Positions 1 through 8,151 of a stretch of DNA of 64,000 nt are shown one piece after another. This DNA comes from Mariniflexile jejuense. GTDB taxonomy: Bacteria; Bacteroidota; Bacteroidia; Flavobacteriales; Flavobacteriaceae. The DNA is taken from contig NZ_JBHTJI010000001.1 of assembly GCF_042675665.1 (NCBI RefSeq), positions 930,001 to 994,000 of the forward strand, read 5' to 3'. A model generated the notes under the pieces. That model ran no database searches and was not told the DNA's origin. It saw only the letters and a list, made by a program, of their open reading frames with translations. Made by a program: the position numbers and the translations under genes. Each line of letters opens with the position of its first letter. Position 1 is the stretch's first letter.

Positions 1-358
1 GTAGTGCGTCAATTTTTCCTTCTAAAACAAGCTTATTAATTATTGAACTTTTACCTAAAGTGCCAATTATAATTACAAAATCATCACTACTAGGATTATT
101 ATTAATAACATTTGGTTTTAATGATGTGACATTAAAAATGTCGTTTTGAAGATGATTTACAACGTGTAACACGCCTTTAAAATCTGAATCACTCACATAA
201 ATAGATGCTACATGTCCTTTTGATGCTATTGGAAAATTTTCATTTGATGCTTCATTGGTAATGTACTTTTTTTGGATGGTTCCATATACAGTTTGTACTC
301 CTATAAATAAGAATAGAGCGATACTAATAGTTAATCTATTTTTAGTCAATGCGGTCAT
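1..358 (-). CDS. GH115 alpha-glucuronidase, N-terminal part (cut by window edge)
   Basis: Reading the minus strand from the ATG at 358 gives 119 codons without a stop, running off the left edge. Residues 6-26 form a signal peptide ending near VYG. The stretch ASIYVSDSDFKGVLHVVNHL followed by VIIIGTLGKSSIINKL is the typical N-terminal domain of glycoside hydrolase family 115. In that family it precedes a TIM-barrel that removes 4-O-methyl-glucuronic acid from internal xylose units of xylan. The catalytic part lies outside the window. The start is 29 bp downstream of the GH67 stop on the same strand, so the two are probably co-transcribed. The family call rests on about 80 mature residues. Confidence 0.82.
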   Translation of the reverse strand, partial: MTALTKNRLTISIALFLFIGVQTVYGTIQKKYITNEASNENFPIASKGHVASIYVSDSDFKGVLHVVNHLQNDIFNVTSLKPNVINNNPSSDDFVIIIGTLGKSSIINKLVLEGKIDAL

Positions 359-387
359 TTAGTTTTATTATTTGAATACATCGCTTT

Positions 388-2544
388 TTAATTTCCTGGT
401 GCAAAAGGAAACTTTAATGATTGAAAATATTCTAATGTTTTAGTTGGTTTTTCTACCCCTTTTGGTAGTGGTTTTTCTGAAAATTGTTGAAAATATAGTA
501 AACAAGCATCTCGCCACCATGTGGCTTCTTTATATTGAATATTTAACAACGTTTGTATCTCTCTAAATCGTTGCGCATCAACATAAGGTTTCATAGTATT
601 CCAAGTTTTTACCATAGTTTCAACTTGGTTAACACCTTCTTGATATTTTAATGCCATACCATCCCAAAGGGTATTTCCGTCTTTTAATTTATAATCCCAT
701 GGTACATGGTGAAACCATAATAAATCTTTTTCTGGGCAAGTTTCAATATTGTTGAACATGTTAGCAACCTCTGGCGCATACTGTTCGGTAGCATGACTTC
801 CAGTTGCTGTTCTGTTAAAACCAATACCTTGTTTATCTGCTTTGTGGTAGTACACAGGATTCCATTCGGGGCGAGACAAGTTTGAAACCCATGGACCAGG
901 ACCGTAATGATGTCCTGTATCCATGATATGATGCAAACCAAAAGGTGTCATGTAATTTACAACTGCTTCACGAGAAGCTAGCATGATTTGCTTTATGGGT
1001 TTTACAAAATTTTCTTCATTAGAAAAAGTCATTCTAAGCCATTCATCTGCAATGTCTTCAGAACTTAAATAAGGGTTCCAAGCAAGTCTACCAAAGCCAT
1101 ACCAATTGGCTTGCAACATCACATTACCTGTCCAGTTTATATCGCTACCAATATTACTTACACCTGCCATTCCTGTTAAGGTTTTATCATTAAGCGAACC
1201 ATCAATATCTTTAGCTACAATAGAACCTTTTCCTTTTCTGTACGTATCCGTTTTTAGTGTTTCTTCGTATAGTTTTGGAAGAAATATGGAATGCGTGCTA
1301 AACCCCAAATATTCTTGTGTAATTTGAAACTCCATCATCAACGGTGTTTTAGGCATAGCGCCAAACATAGGATGAAAAGGTTCGCGAGGTTGAAAATCGA
1401 TAGCACCATTTTTTACTTGAACAAGCACATTGTCTTTAAATTGACCATCGTAAGGTACAAACTCAGAATAAGCTTGTTTTGCTCTGTCTGTTGTATCATG
1501 TTCAGAATATACAAAAGCACGCCACATAACAATACCACCAAAAGACTCTAAAGCACTTGCCAACATATTAGCACCATCTACATGGTTTCTATCATAATTT
1601 TGAGGACCAGGTTGCCCTTCTGAGTTGGCTTTAACTAATAATCCACCAAAATCTGGAATTAAGTTGTAAATTTCAGCTGCTTTATCTTGCCACCATTTTA
1701 TAACATCAGCATCATAAGGGTCGGCGGTTTTTAAACCACCAATTTCAATAGGGGCAGAAAATCGAGCCGTGAGATATACTTTTATTCCGTAAGGCCTAAA
1801 AACCTCAGATAAAGCTTTTACTTTTTCTAAGTACGGCGGTGTTAAAATAAGTGCGTTTGCATTCACATTATTCAAAACCGTTCCATTAATTCCTATGGAA
1901 GCATTGGCTCTAGCATAATCAATATAACGTTGGTCTATATAATCGGGCAAACGATGCCAATCCCAAATAGAAGCTCCAGAATAACCTCTTTCTACGGTTC
2001 TATCTAAATTATCCCAATGGTTTAAGGTTCTAACTTTAATTTTTGGCGATTCAACAATAGTTAATTTTTCAATAGATGTATTGGTTTGAAGCAATTTTAA
2101 AAAATGATATACCCCGTATAAGACACCAATATCTGTTTTAGCAGTAATCACTATTTGCTTTTTTCCTTTTAAGAATATTGACTTTATAATAAAGCCTTCA
2201 TCGTTTATTTGATTGAATTCATTAGCTAATTGAATAGAAATATCTTGTGCTAGATGTGTTTTTGAACCAAAAATTAAATTATATTCTTTTGTCGTAATGG
2301 AATTAGTTGCATATGCTTCACCCAACATACCATTCAAACCCAATTGAAGTTCATTTAATGCAACTTTAATGGTTTCAGAATCTCCGAGTGGGTTTAAATT
2401 TTTAATTTGTAATTTATAGGTGTTTCTTAAAGTTTCATTCTTTATATAATTATATTGAAGCCATAATTTATAACCATCATTTGCAAATCCTTTTATGCAA
2501 ACAAAAATTATTAACAATAACAACAAACTCTTTCTTTTCAACAT
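388..2544 (-). CDS. GH67 alpha-glucuronidase, secreted
   Basis: This enzyme removes (4-O-methyl-)glucuronic acid from the non-reducing terminal xylose of xylo-oligosaccharides. I take the ATG at 2544 as start because it gives a clean signal peptide (MLKRKSLLLLLIIFVCIKGFA). An upstream ATG at 2592 would add an unlikely 16-residue extension. After a small N-terminal alpha/beta domain, the barrel carries the GH67 signatures LLVKANSEGQPGP and KNGAIDFQPREPFHPMFGAM. The Asp and Glu of the second correspond to the family's catalytic acids, and TPLMMEFQITQEYLG follows. About 718 residues is normal for the family. It is the first gene of a minus-strand unit with GH115 and diverges from the GH3 gene across a LacI-like operator. 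Most GH67 enzymes are cytoplasmic; the signal peptide points to the periplasm here. Confidence 0.95.
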   Translation of the reverse strand: MLKRKSLLLLLIIFVCIKGFANDGYKLWLQYNYIKNETLRNTYKLQIKNLNPLGDSETIKVALNELQLGLNGMLGEAYATNSITTKEYNLIFGSKTHLAQDISIQLANEFNQINDEGFIIKSIFLKGKKQIVITAKTDIGVLYGVYHFLKLLQTNTSIEKLTIVESPKIKVRTLNHWDNLDRTVERGYSGASIWDWHRLPDYIDQRYIDYARANASIGINGTVLNNVNANALILTPPYLEKVKALSEVFRPYGIKVYLTARFSAPIEIGGLKTADPYDADVIKWWQDKAAEIYNLIPDFGGLLVKANSEGQPGPQNYDRNHVDGANMLASALESFGGIVMWRAFVYSEHDTTDRAKQAYSEFVPYDGQFKDNVLVQVKNGAIDFQPREPFHPMFGAMPKTPLMMEFQITQEYLGFSTHSIFLPKLYEETLKTDTYRKGKGSIVAKDIDGSLNDKTLTGMAGVSNIGSDINWTGNVMLQANWYGFGRLAWNPYLSSEDIADEWLRMTFSNEENFVKPIKQIMLASREAVVNYMTPFGLHHIMDTGHHYGPGPWVSNLSRPEWNPVYYHKADKQGIGFNRTATGSHATEQYAPEVANMFNNIETCPEKDLLWFHHVPWDYKLKDGNTLWDGMALKYQEGVNQVETMVKTWNTMKPYVDAQRFREIQTLLNIQYKEATWWRDACLLYFQQFSEKPLPKGVEKPTKTLEYFQSLKFPFAPGN

Positions 2545-2660
2545 AATTCTTTTAATAAATTCATCTAAATTTAGATATATTAATAATTTCAATCAAATAA
2601 ATAGATATTTCATAATCTACACCCTAATTTATTGTGAAGATAAAAAAAATATTTTAAATT

Positions 2661-2673
2661 GCAATCGGTTGCG
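2661..2673. promoter_or_regulatory. LacI-type operator-like palindrome, copy 1
   Basis: GCAATCGGTTGCG lies between the divergent GH67 and GH3 genes. Its 12-bp core has a central CG and arms matching at five of six positions, the usual shape of a LacI-family operator. The same 12-mer occurs in reverse complement at 8244-8255, and a LacI-family gene lies in the same cluster. The site is about 20 bp upstream of the -33 box of the GH3 promoter. That binding is by the local LacI protein is inference. Confidence 0.6.
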
Positions 2674-2691
2674 TAAAATTAATACAATCCA

Positions 2692-2721
2692 TTTGAAAAT
2701 AAAAACTTTTATGTACTTTTA
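2692..2721 (+). promoter_or_regulatory. Bacteroidota-type promoter for the GH3-esterase unit
   Basis: TTTG at 2692-2695, an 18-bp spacer, then TActTTTA at 2714-2721. This fits the TTTG / TAnnTTTG consensus except for the last base. Transcription would begin some 35 bp before the ATG at 2766. Confidence 0.5.
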
Positions 2722-2765
2722 CGATAAGCGCATAAAAAGCCGACTTAACCAACAGACCAATTATT

Positions 2766-5036
2766 ATGAAAAACACAGTATTAAAAACATTGTTAATCAT
2801 TTTTTTAACCTCAATAATATTTAATTGTGACACTAAAAAAACTGAACACATAGATAATACAATAGCCGAAGCAACCAAACCAATTGATACTTTTCCTTTT
2901 TACAATACATCACTTTCAATTGATGACCGTGTGGAAGATTTGATTTCTAGATTAACACTAGAAGAGAAAGTGAACCAAATGATGAACTCTACCTCAGGTA
3001 TTAAGCGATTAAAAATTCCTCCTTATGATTATTGGAATGAAGCTTTACATGGTGTTGGACGCTCTTGTGCTGCCACCATTTTTCCGCAAGCTATTGGTTT
3101 AGGCGCTACGTTTGATGCCGATTTAGCTTTTAAGGTTTCTTCAGCAATTTCAGATGAAGCTAGAGCAATTTATAACGCAACGGCAAAAAAAGGTTATCAA
3201 ATACAGTACAATGGTTTAACTTTTTGGACGCCAAATATTAATATTTTTAGAGACCCTAGATGGGGACGCGGACAAGAAACTTACGGTGAAGACCCGTATT
3301 TAACTTCTATTTTAGGCGTATCTTTTGTAAAAGGATTACAAGGTGACAATCCTAATTATTTAAAAACAGCTGCTTGTGCAAAACATTTTGCAGTACACAG
3401 CGGTCCTGAAAAAGTGAGGCATGAATTTAATGCTGAAGTAAACCAAAAAGATTTATGGGAAACCTACTTACCAGCATTTAAAGCGTTGGTAGATGCTAAT
3501 GTTGAGTCCGTAATGTGTGCTTACAACAGAACAAATGGCGAAGCTTGTTGCGCAAGTAATTATTTAATTTCGGATGTTCTAATTAATCAATGGAAATTTA
3601 AAGGCCATGTATTAACCGATTGTAGTGCTTTAGTTGATTTTTATAAACAACAAAATGAAGGTGGTCATGGCGTAGTAAAATCTGACGAAGAAGCTGCTGC
3701 TTTAGCTGTGAAAAGTGGTATAAGTTTAAACTGTGGTGGCACATTTAACGCCTTAATAGATGCTGTTAAAAATGGATTGATAACCGAAAAAGAAATTGAT
3801 AAACAATTGGCAACCTTATTAAAAACACGATTTAAATTAGGATTGTTTGACCCAAAAGGAAGTAACCCGTATGATACTATTTCGCCAGAAGTAATAAATA
3901 GTGAAGCACACAGAGCACTTTCAAAAGAAGTGGCACAAAAAAGCATGGTATTGTTAAAAAATAATGGTGTTTTACCTTTAAAAAACGATTTATCAAAATA
4001 CTTTGTTACGGGTCCAAATGCTGCTAGCATAGAAATACTTTTAGGTAATTATTATGGTGTAAACTCCAATATGGTAAGCATTTTAGAAGGTATTAGTAAG
4101 GCTATTAAACCCACGAGCCAATTGCAGTACAGATTAGGCGCTATGCTAAATAAACCTTCTATAAACCCCATAAATTATGCTACTGGTAATGCTAGCAATA
4201 GCGATGTTACCATTGTAGTTCTAGGAATTTCAAGTCAGTTGGAAGGTGAAGAAGGCGATTCCATAGATTCTGATACAGCAGGCGATAGACTTGATTATAA
4301 TTTACCGAAAAATCAAATTGATTACTTAAGAGATTTAAGAGAACGAGCCGATAAAAATCCTAACGATAGAAAACCAATAGTAGCAGTAATTACAAGCGGC
4401 AGTCCTGTAAATTTAACCGAAGTTCATGAACTAGCCGATGCGGTTTTATTAGCGTGGTATCCAGGTGAAGAAGGAGGAACAGCGGTTGCCGATATACTTT
4501 TTGGAAATGTGTCTCCTTCAGGAAGATTACCTATTACTTTTCCAAAATCTTTAGACCAATTACCAGCTTTTGATAACTATTCTATGATAGGAAGAACCTA
4601 TAAATACATGACCAAAGAACCGTTATACCCTTTTGGTTTCGGGTTAAGTTATACAAGCTTCAAATATGGCGTTATTCAAGCACCAGTTTCAACCATAACA
4701 AAAAAAGATAAATTAAAATTAAACGTTACCGTAACGAATACTGGTAAAGTAGCATCCGATGAAATTGTACAAATGTATATTTCAGACCAAGTTGCTTCTG
4801 TAATTGTCCCTATTTATCAACTTATAAACACCAAAAGAATACATTTAAAACCAGGTGAATCTAAAAATGTGGAATTTGAGTTAAGTCCAAAAGACTTTGA
4901 AATAGTTTTAAATAACGGTTCAAAAACTATTGAATCGGGCACATTTAAAATTTATATTGGCGGTTCAACACCAATGCAACGAAGTTTAGACCTTGGTGCT
5001 TCAAAACCTTCTGAACTAATAATTACAGTAAATTAA
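2766..5036 (+). CDS. GH3 beta-xylosidase/beta-glucosidase-like lipoprotein
   Basis: An exo-acting glycoside hydrolase family 3 enzyme; in this context it probably releases xylose from xylo-oligosaccharides. The N-terminus is a lipoprotein signal with lipobox IIFNC (Cys21), so the protein is membrane-anchored. Then come the GH3 barrel (about residues 55-370), the alpha/beta sandwich (about 385-620) and a C-terminal fibronectin-III-like domain. KHFAVHSGPE is the substrate-binding KH motif. VLTDCSALVDF contains the nucleophile Asp285. GEEGDSIDS resembles the acid/base segment of GH3 xylosidases. The length (756 aa) is typical. The esterase gene follows after 10 bp, implying one transcript. Xylosidase rather than glucosidase specificity is inferred from the neighbours. 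Confidence 0.9.
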   Translation: MKNTVLKTLLIIFLTSIIFNCDTKKTEHIDNTIAEATKPIDTFPFYNTSLSIDDRVEDLISRLTLEEKVNQMMNSTSGIKRLKIPPYDYWNEALHGVGRSCAATIFPQAIGLGATFDADLAFKVSSAISDEARAIYNATAKKGYQIQYNGLTFWTPNINIFRDPRWGRGQETYGEDPYLTSILGVSFVKGLQGDNPNYLKTAACAKHFAVHSGPEKVRHEFNAEVNQKDLWETYLPAFKALVDANVESVMCAYNRTNGEACCASNYLISDVLINQWKFKGHVLTDCSALVDFYKQQNEGGHGVVKSDEEAAALAVKSGISLNCGGTFNALIDAVKNGLITEKEIDKQLATLLKTRFKLGLFDPKGSNPYDTISPEVINSEAHRALSKEVAQKSMVLLKNNGVLPLKNDLSKYFVTGPNAASIEILLGNYYGVNSNMVSILEGISKAIKPTSQLQYRLGAMLNKPSINPINYATGNASNSDVTIVVLGISSQLEGEEGDSIDSDTAGDRLDYNLPKNQIDYLRDLRERADKNPNDRKPIVAVITSGSPVNLTEVHELADAVLLAWYPGEEGGTAVADILFGNVSPSGRLPITFPKSLDQLPAFDNYSMIGRTYKYMTKEPLYPFGFGLSYTSFKYGVIQAPVSTITKKDKLKLNVTVTNTGKVASDEIVQMYISDQVASVIVPIYQLINTKRIHLKPGESKNVEFELSPKDFEIVLNNGSKTIESGTFKIYIGGSTPMQRSLDLGASKPSELIITVN

Positions 5037-5046
5037 TTTTATTGAC

Positions 5047-6999
5047 ATGAATAAACTCAAAATTGTTATTCTTGCCATAAGTTTTCTATCGTATCATTCC
5101 TTAATAGCACAAATAAAACTACCTAAATTAATAAGTGATGGTATGGTATTGCAACGCGATGTTAAGCTTCCTATTTGGGGTTGGGCAAGTGCTAATGAAA
5201 AAATCACTCTAACTTTCAAAGGAAAAACATATAAAACCACTGCTTCTACTGAAGGTAATTGGAACATTGAACTTCCTAAAACAAAAGCTGGTGGACCTTA
5301 CAGCATTAAAATTGCAGGAAAAAATAATATCGAAATAAAAGATGTTTTAATTGGCGATGTTTGGCTTTGCTCTGGACAATCAAATATGGAGCATCAAATG
5401 TATAGACATGATATTATGTATGCTGAAGACATTGCAAAAGCCAATTACCCAGAAATACGCCATTTTAAAGTTGAAAAAGCCACTAGTCTTTCAGGACCAG
5501 AAATGGATATCGCAGGTGGCGAATGGCTAAAAGCAGTGGGCAATGACGTACTTCCTTTTTCGGTAGTTTCATATTTCTTTGCAAAAAAAATATATGAAAA
5601 ACAGCATATTCCAATTGGGTTAATTAACGCCAGTGTTGGTGGCACACCTATTGAAGCGTGGATTCCTTACGAAGGTTTTAAACAATTTCCAGACATATTA
5701 AAAACTATTGAAGAAAACAAAGACACAGCTTTTGTAAAAAAATCTGAAAACTATTATGCTAAGGTTAACTTAAACCCACAAAATGAAGATTCAGATAAAG
5801 GATTATCAGGTCAAACACCTTGGTATAGTCCAAATTTTACCCCAAAAAACTGGAGAACAATTAATATTCCTGGGTATTGGGAAGACCAAGGAATTAAAAA
5901 TTTAGATGGCGTTGTATGGTTTCGAAAAGAAATTGATATTCCGCAATCTATGATTGACAAAGAAGCCAAAGTTTTTTTAGGAAGAATTGTTGATGCAGAC
6001 GAGCTTTATATTAATGGTGTTAAAGTAGGCAACACAACTTACCAATACCCACAAAGAAGATATCCTTTACCTAAAAATCTATTAAAAGCAGGCAAAAATG
6101 TTTTTGTTATAAGAGTAACCAATAACTCTGGAAAAGGCGGTTTTGTTTCAGATAAACCATATTACATAGCAACCGAAAAAGACACTGTAGATTTAAAAGG
6201 CTATTGGCACTATAAAGTAGGAACGGTTTTTATACCATTTTCATCATCAACAAAAAATAGTGGAGATGAAAAACCACGACGAATAAATGCACAAAACGAA
6301 CCAAGTGCTTTGCATAATGCTATGGTTGCACCATACAATCAATATCCTAAAAAAGGAATTATTTGGTATCAAGGCGAAAGTAATTCTTGGCAACCAAAAA
6401 AGTATAAAGATTATATGAACGCTTTAATTACAGGCTGGAGAGATGTTTTTAAAAACCCTGAAACTCCATTTATATATGCACAACTTCCAAATTTTATGGA
6501 CGTATCCTATGTACCTTCAGAAAGTAATTGGGCAGAGTTAAGAGAATCTCAATTAAAATCTCTTTCTATTCCAAATACCGCCATGGCAGTTACTATTGAT
6601 TTAGGTGAATGGAATGATATTCATCCAGAAAACAAAAAAGATGTAGGCGAACGTATGGCACTTGGCGCACTTAAATTAGCTTATAATGAAGATATTGTTT
6701 ACTCTGGTCCAATATATAAAGACCATAAAATTGAAGGTAATAAAATAATAATTTCATTCTCACATATTGGTAGCGGTTTAATTGCTATAGATGGCGAATT
6801 TTTAAGTGAATTTGCTATTGCTGGTGAAGACAAAAACTTTGTTTGGGCAAAAGCAAAAATTGAAGGCGACAAGGTGATTGTTTGGAGAGAAGCCATTGAG
6901 AACCCAAAATATGTGCGTTATGCTTGGGCAGATAATCCTGATAATCCAAATTTATATAATAAAGAAGGTTTGCCAGCTTCACCCTTTAGTATTGAATAA
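5047..6999 (+). CDS. SGNH sialate-O-acetylesterase-like carbohydrate esterase, secreted
   Basis: Probably a deacetylase for decorated sugars, here most plausibly O-acetyl groups on xylan or its oligomers. A signal peptide ends near LIAQ. The SASA fold is split: the nucleophile block GDVWLCSGQSNMEHQM (Ser112) comes early and IWYQGESN follows around residue 440. The DIHPENK block with the catalytic Asp/His comes near 535. Between the first two blocks sits a beta-sandwich (about 255-380) like the sugar-binding domain of GH2 enzymes; this inserted layout is common in Bacteroidota SASA proteins. It is 10 bp downstream of the GH3 gene on the same strand and converges with the LacI gene. True sialate activity is unlikely in this cluster, but the substrate cannot be read from sequence. 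Confidence 0.87.
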   Translation: MNKLKIVILAISFLSYHSLIAQIKLPKLISDGMVLQRDVKLPIWGWASANEKITLTFKGKTYKTTASTEGNWNIELPKTKAGGPYSIKIAGKNNIEIKDVLIGDVWLCSGQSNMEHQMYRHDIMYAEDIAKANYPEIRHFKVEKATSLSGPEMDIAGGEWLKAVGNDVLPFSVVSYFFAKKIYEKQHIPIGLINASVGGTPIEAWIPYEGFKQFPDILKTIEENKDTAFVKKSENYYAKVNLNPQNEDSDKGLSGQTPWYSPNFTPKNWRTINIPGYWEDQGIKNLDGVVWFRKEIDIPQSMIDKEAKVFLGRIVDADELYINGVKVGNTTYQYPQRRYPLPKNLLKAGKNVFVIRVTNNSGKGGFVSDKPYYIATEKDTVDLKGYWHYKVGTVFIPFSSSTKNSGDEKPRRINAQNEPSALHNAMVAPYNQYPKKGIIWYQGESNSWQPKKYKDYMNALITGWRDVFKNPETPFIYAQLPNFMDVSYVPSESNWAELRESQLKSLSIPNTAMAVTIDLGEWNDIHPENKKDVGERMALGALKLAYNEDIVYSGPIYKDHKIEGNKIIISFSHIGSGLIAIDGEFLSEFAIAGEDKNFVWAKAKIEGDKVIVWREAIENPKYVRYAWADNPDNPNLYNKEGLPASPFSIE

Positions 7000-7036
7000 A
7001 AAACAATAATTTATTTTACTATCAAGGTTAAATAAT

Positions 7037-8062
7037 TTATCTCAAGGAAGATTCTCGAACCAATACTTCGGTATTTAAAAAAGTAATTTCTTTAACCTCA
7101 TCTTTTTTAGAAGACTTTAAACTTTTCAAAATAATTTCAGCTGATGCTTTTCCCATTTTTTCCGCAGGATGCGTAATGGTAGATAAATTTGGGTCAATAA
7201 TATTTGAAATAGGGTCGTTATTAAAACCAATAACAGCCAATGCATTTGGCACTTTAACACCTCGTTTTTTTGCACACTGTATAACACTTACACCCAAAAT
7301 ATCACCTGGTGTAAATACGCCATCTGGTGGGTTTTTTAAATCTAAAAGTTTGTTTGCCGCTTTTTCAGCCTCTTCATAGGTTACTTCTTTTAGTCGTACT
7401 AATAATTCATCTTCAAAAGTAAGTCCAGCATCTTTTAACGCCGCTAAGTAACCCATTTTTCGCTCATGATAAATACTAAACTCAGAGCCAACAGTTAAGT
7501 GAGCAATTCGTTTACAGCCTTGCGAAATTAAGTGGTTTGTTGCTTTATACCCTGCTGCAAAATTATCTATAACCACTCTAAATGTGCTAAAATGTTTTGG
7601 CACCCTATCAACAAAAACTAAAGGTGTATTGTTATCCATAAACACCTGAAAATGATCGGTATTTTGAGTTTGCATGGCTAAAGAACATATTACACCACTT
7701 ACTCTATTATTGTACAAAGATTGTGTTAAATTAACTTCCTCTTCATAAGAGTCATGCGACTGCATAATAATAACATTATAACCCGCTTTTTGCGAAGCAA
7801 TTTCAATACCACTAATTAAAGAAGACAAGAATGGCTGCGTAATTGTAGGTAACAAAACACCTATTGTCTTTGTTTTTTTACTTCGTAAACTTGCCGCTAA
7901 ATTGTTTGGACGATAGCCCATTTCTTTAGCCGTTTTTTTTACTTTTTCAATGGTTTTTTTGCTAATACTATGATGATCTTTTAAAGCTCTAGAAATAGTT
8001 GAAGTTGCTAGATTTAACTTTTCTGCTATATCATATATAGTAACTTCTACGTGCTCTTTCAT
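7037..8062 (-). CDS. LacI-family transcriptional regulator of the xylan block
   Basis: The N-terminal helix-turn-helix (VTIYDIAEKLNLATSTISRA) and hinge helix NNLAASLRSKKTKTIGVLLP are diagnostic of LacI/GalR proteins. A periplasmic-binding-protein-like effector domain follows (about residues 60-341), with SRVSGVICSL-type and DGVFTPGDILGVSVI segments. The length (341 aa) is standard. The gene lies between the GH3-esterase pair and GH43 and diverges from GH43. The palindrome GCAAyCGrTTGCG at both flanking transcription units is the obvious candidate binding site, but this is inferred. The effector is probably a xylose-containing sugar. A TATATTTG -7 box candidate sits at 8086-8093 on this strand, without a good -33 partner. 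Confidence 0.93.
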   Translation of the reverse strand: MKEHVEVTIYDIAEKLNLATSTISRALKDHHSISKKTIEKVKKTAKEMGYRPNNLAASLRSKKTKTIGVLLPTITQPFLSSLISGIEIASQKAGYNVIIMQSHDSYEEEVNLTQSLYNNRVSGVICSLAMQTQNTDHFQVFMDNNTPLVFVDRVPKHFSTFRVVIDNFAAGYKATNHLISQGCKRIAHLTVGSEFSIYHERKMGYLAALKDAGLTFEDELLVRLKEVTYEEAEKAANKLLDLKNPPDGVFTPGDILGVSVIQCAKKRGVKVPNALAVIGFNNDPISNIIDPNLSTITHPAEKMGKASAEIILKSLKSSKKDEVKEITFLNTEVLVRESSLR

Positions 8063-8151
8063 CTTCTATATAAAAAAATTAAAACCAAATATACAGTTTT
8101 TAAACAAATAATATTTTTTATATTTAAAAACCAATTTAAACCAAAATTAAG

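Noticed and set aside
2495..2824. Plus-strand open frame across the GH67/GH3 divergent region
   Set aside because: It overlaps both real gene starts, the operator and the promoter, and has the composition of AT-rich non-coding DNA.
2766..5036. Frameshift or truncation in the GH3 gene
   Set aside because: All domains and the nucleophile are present in one continuous frame of normal length.
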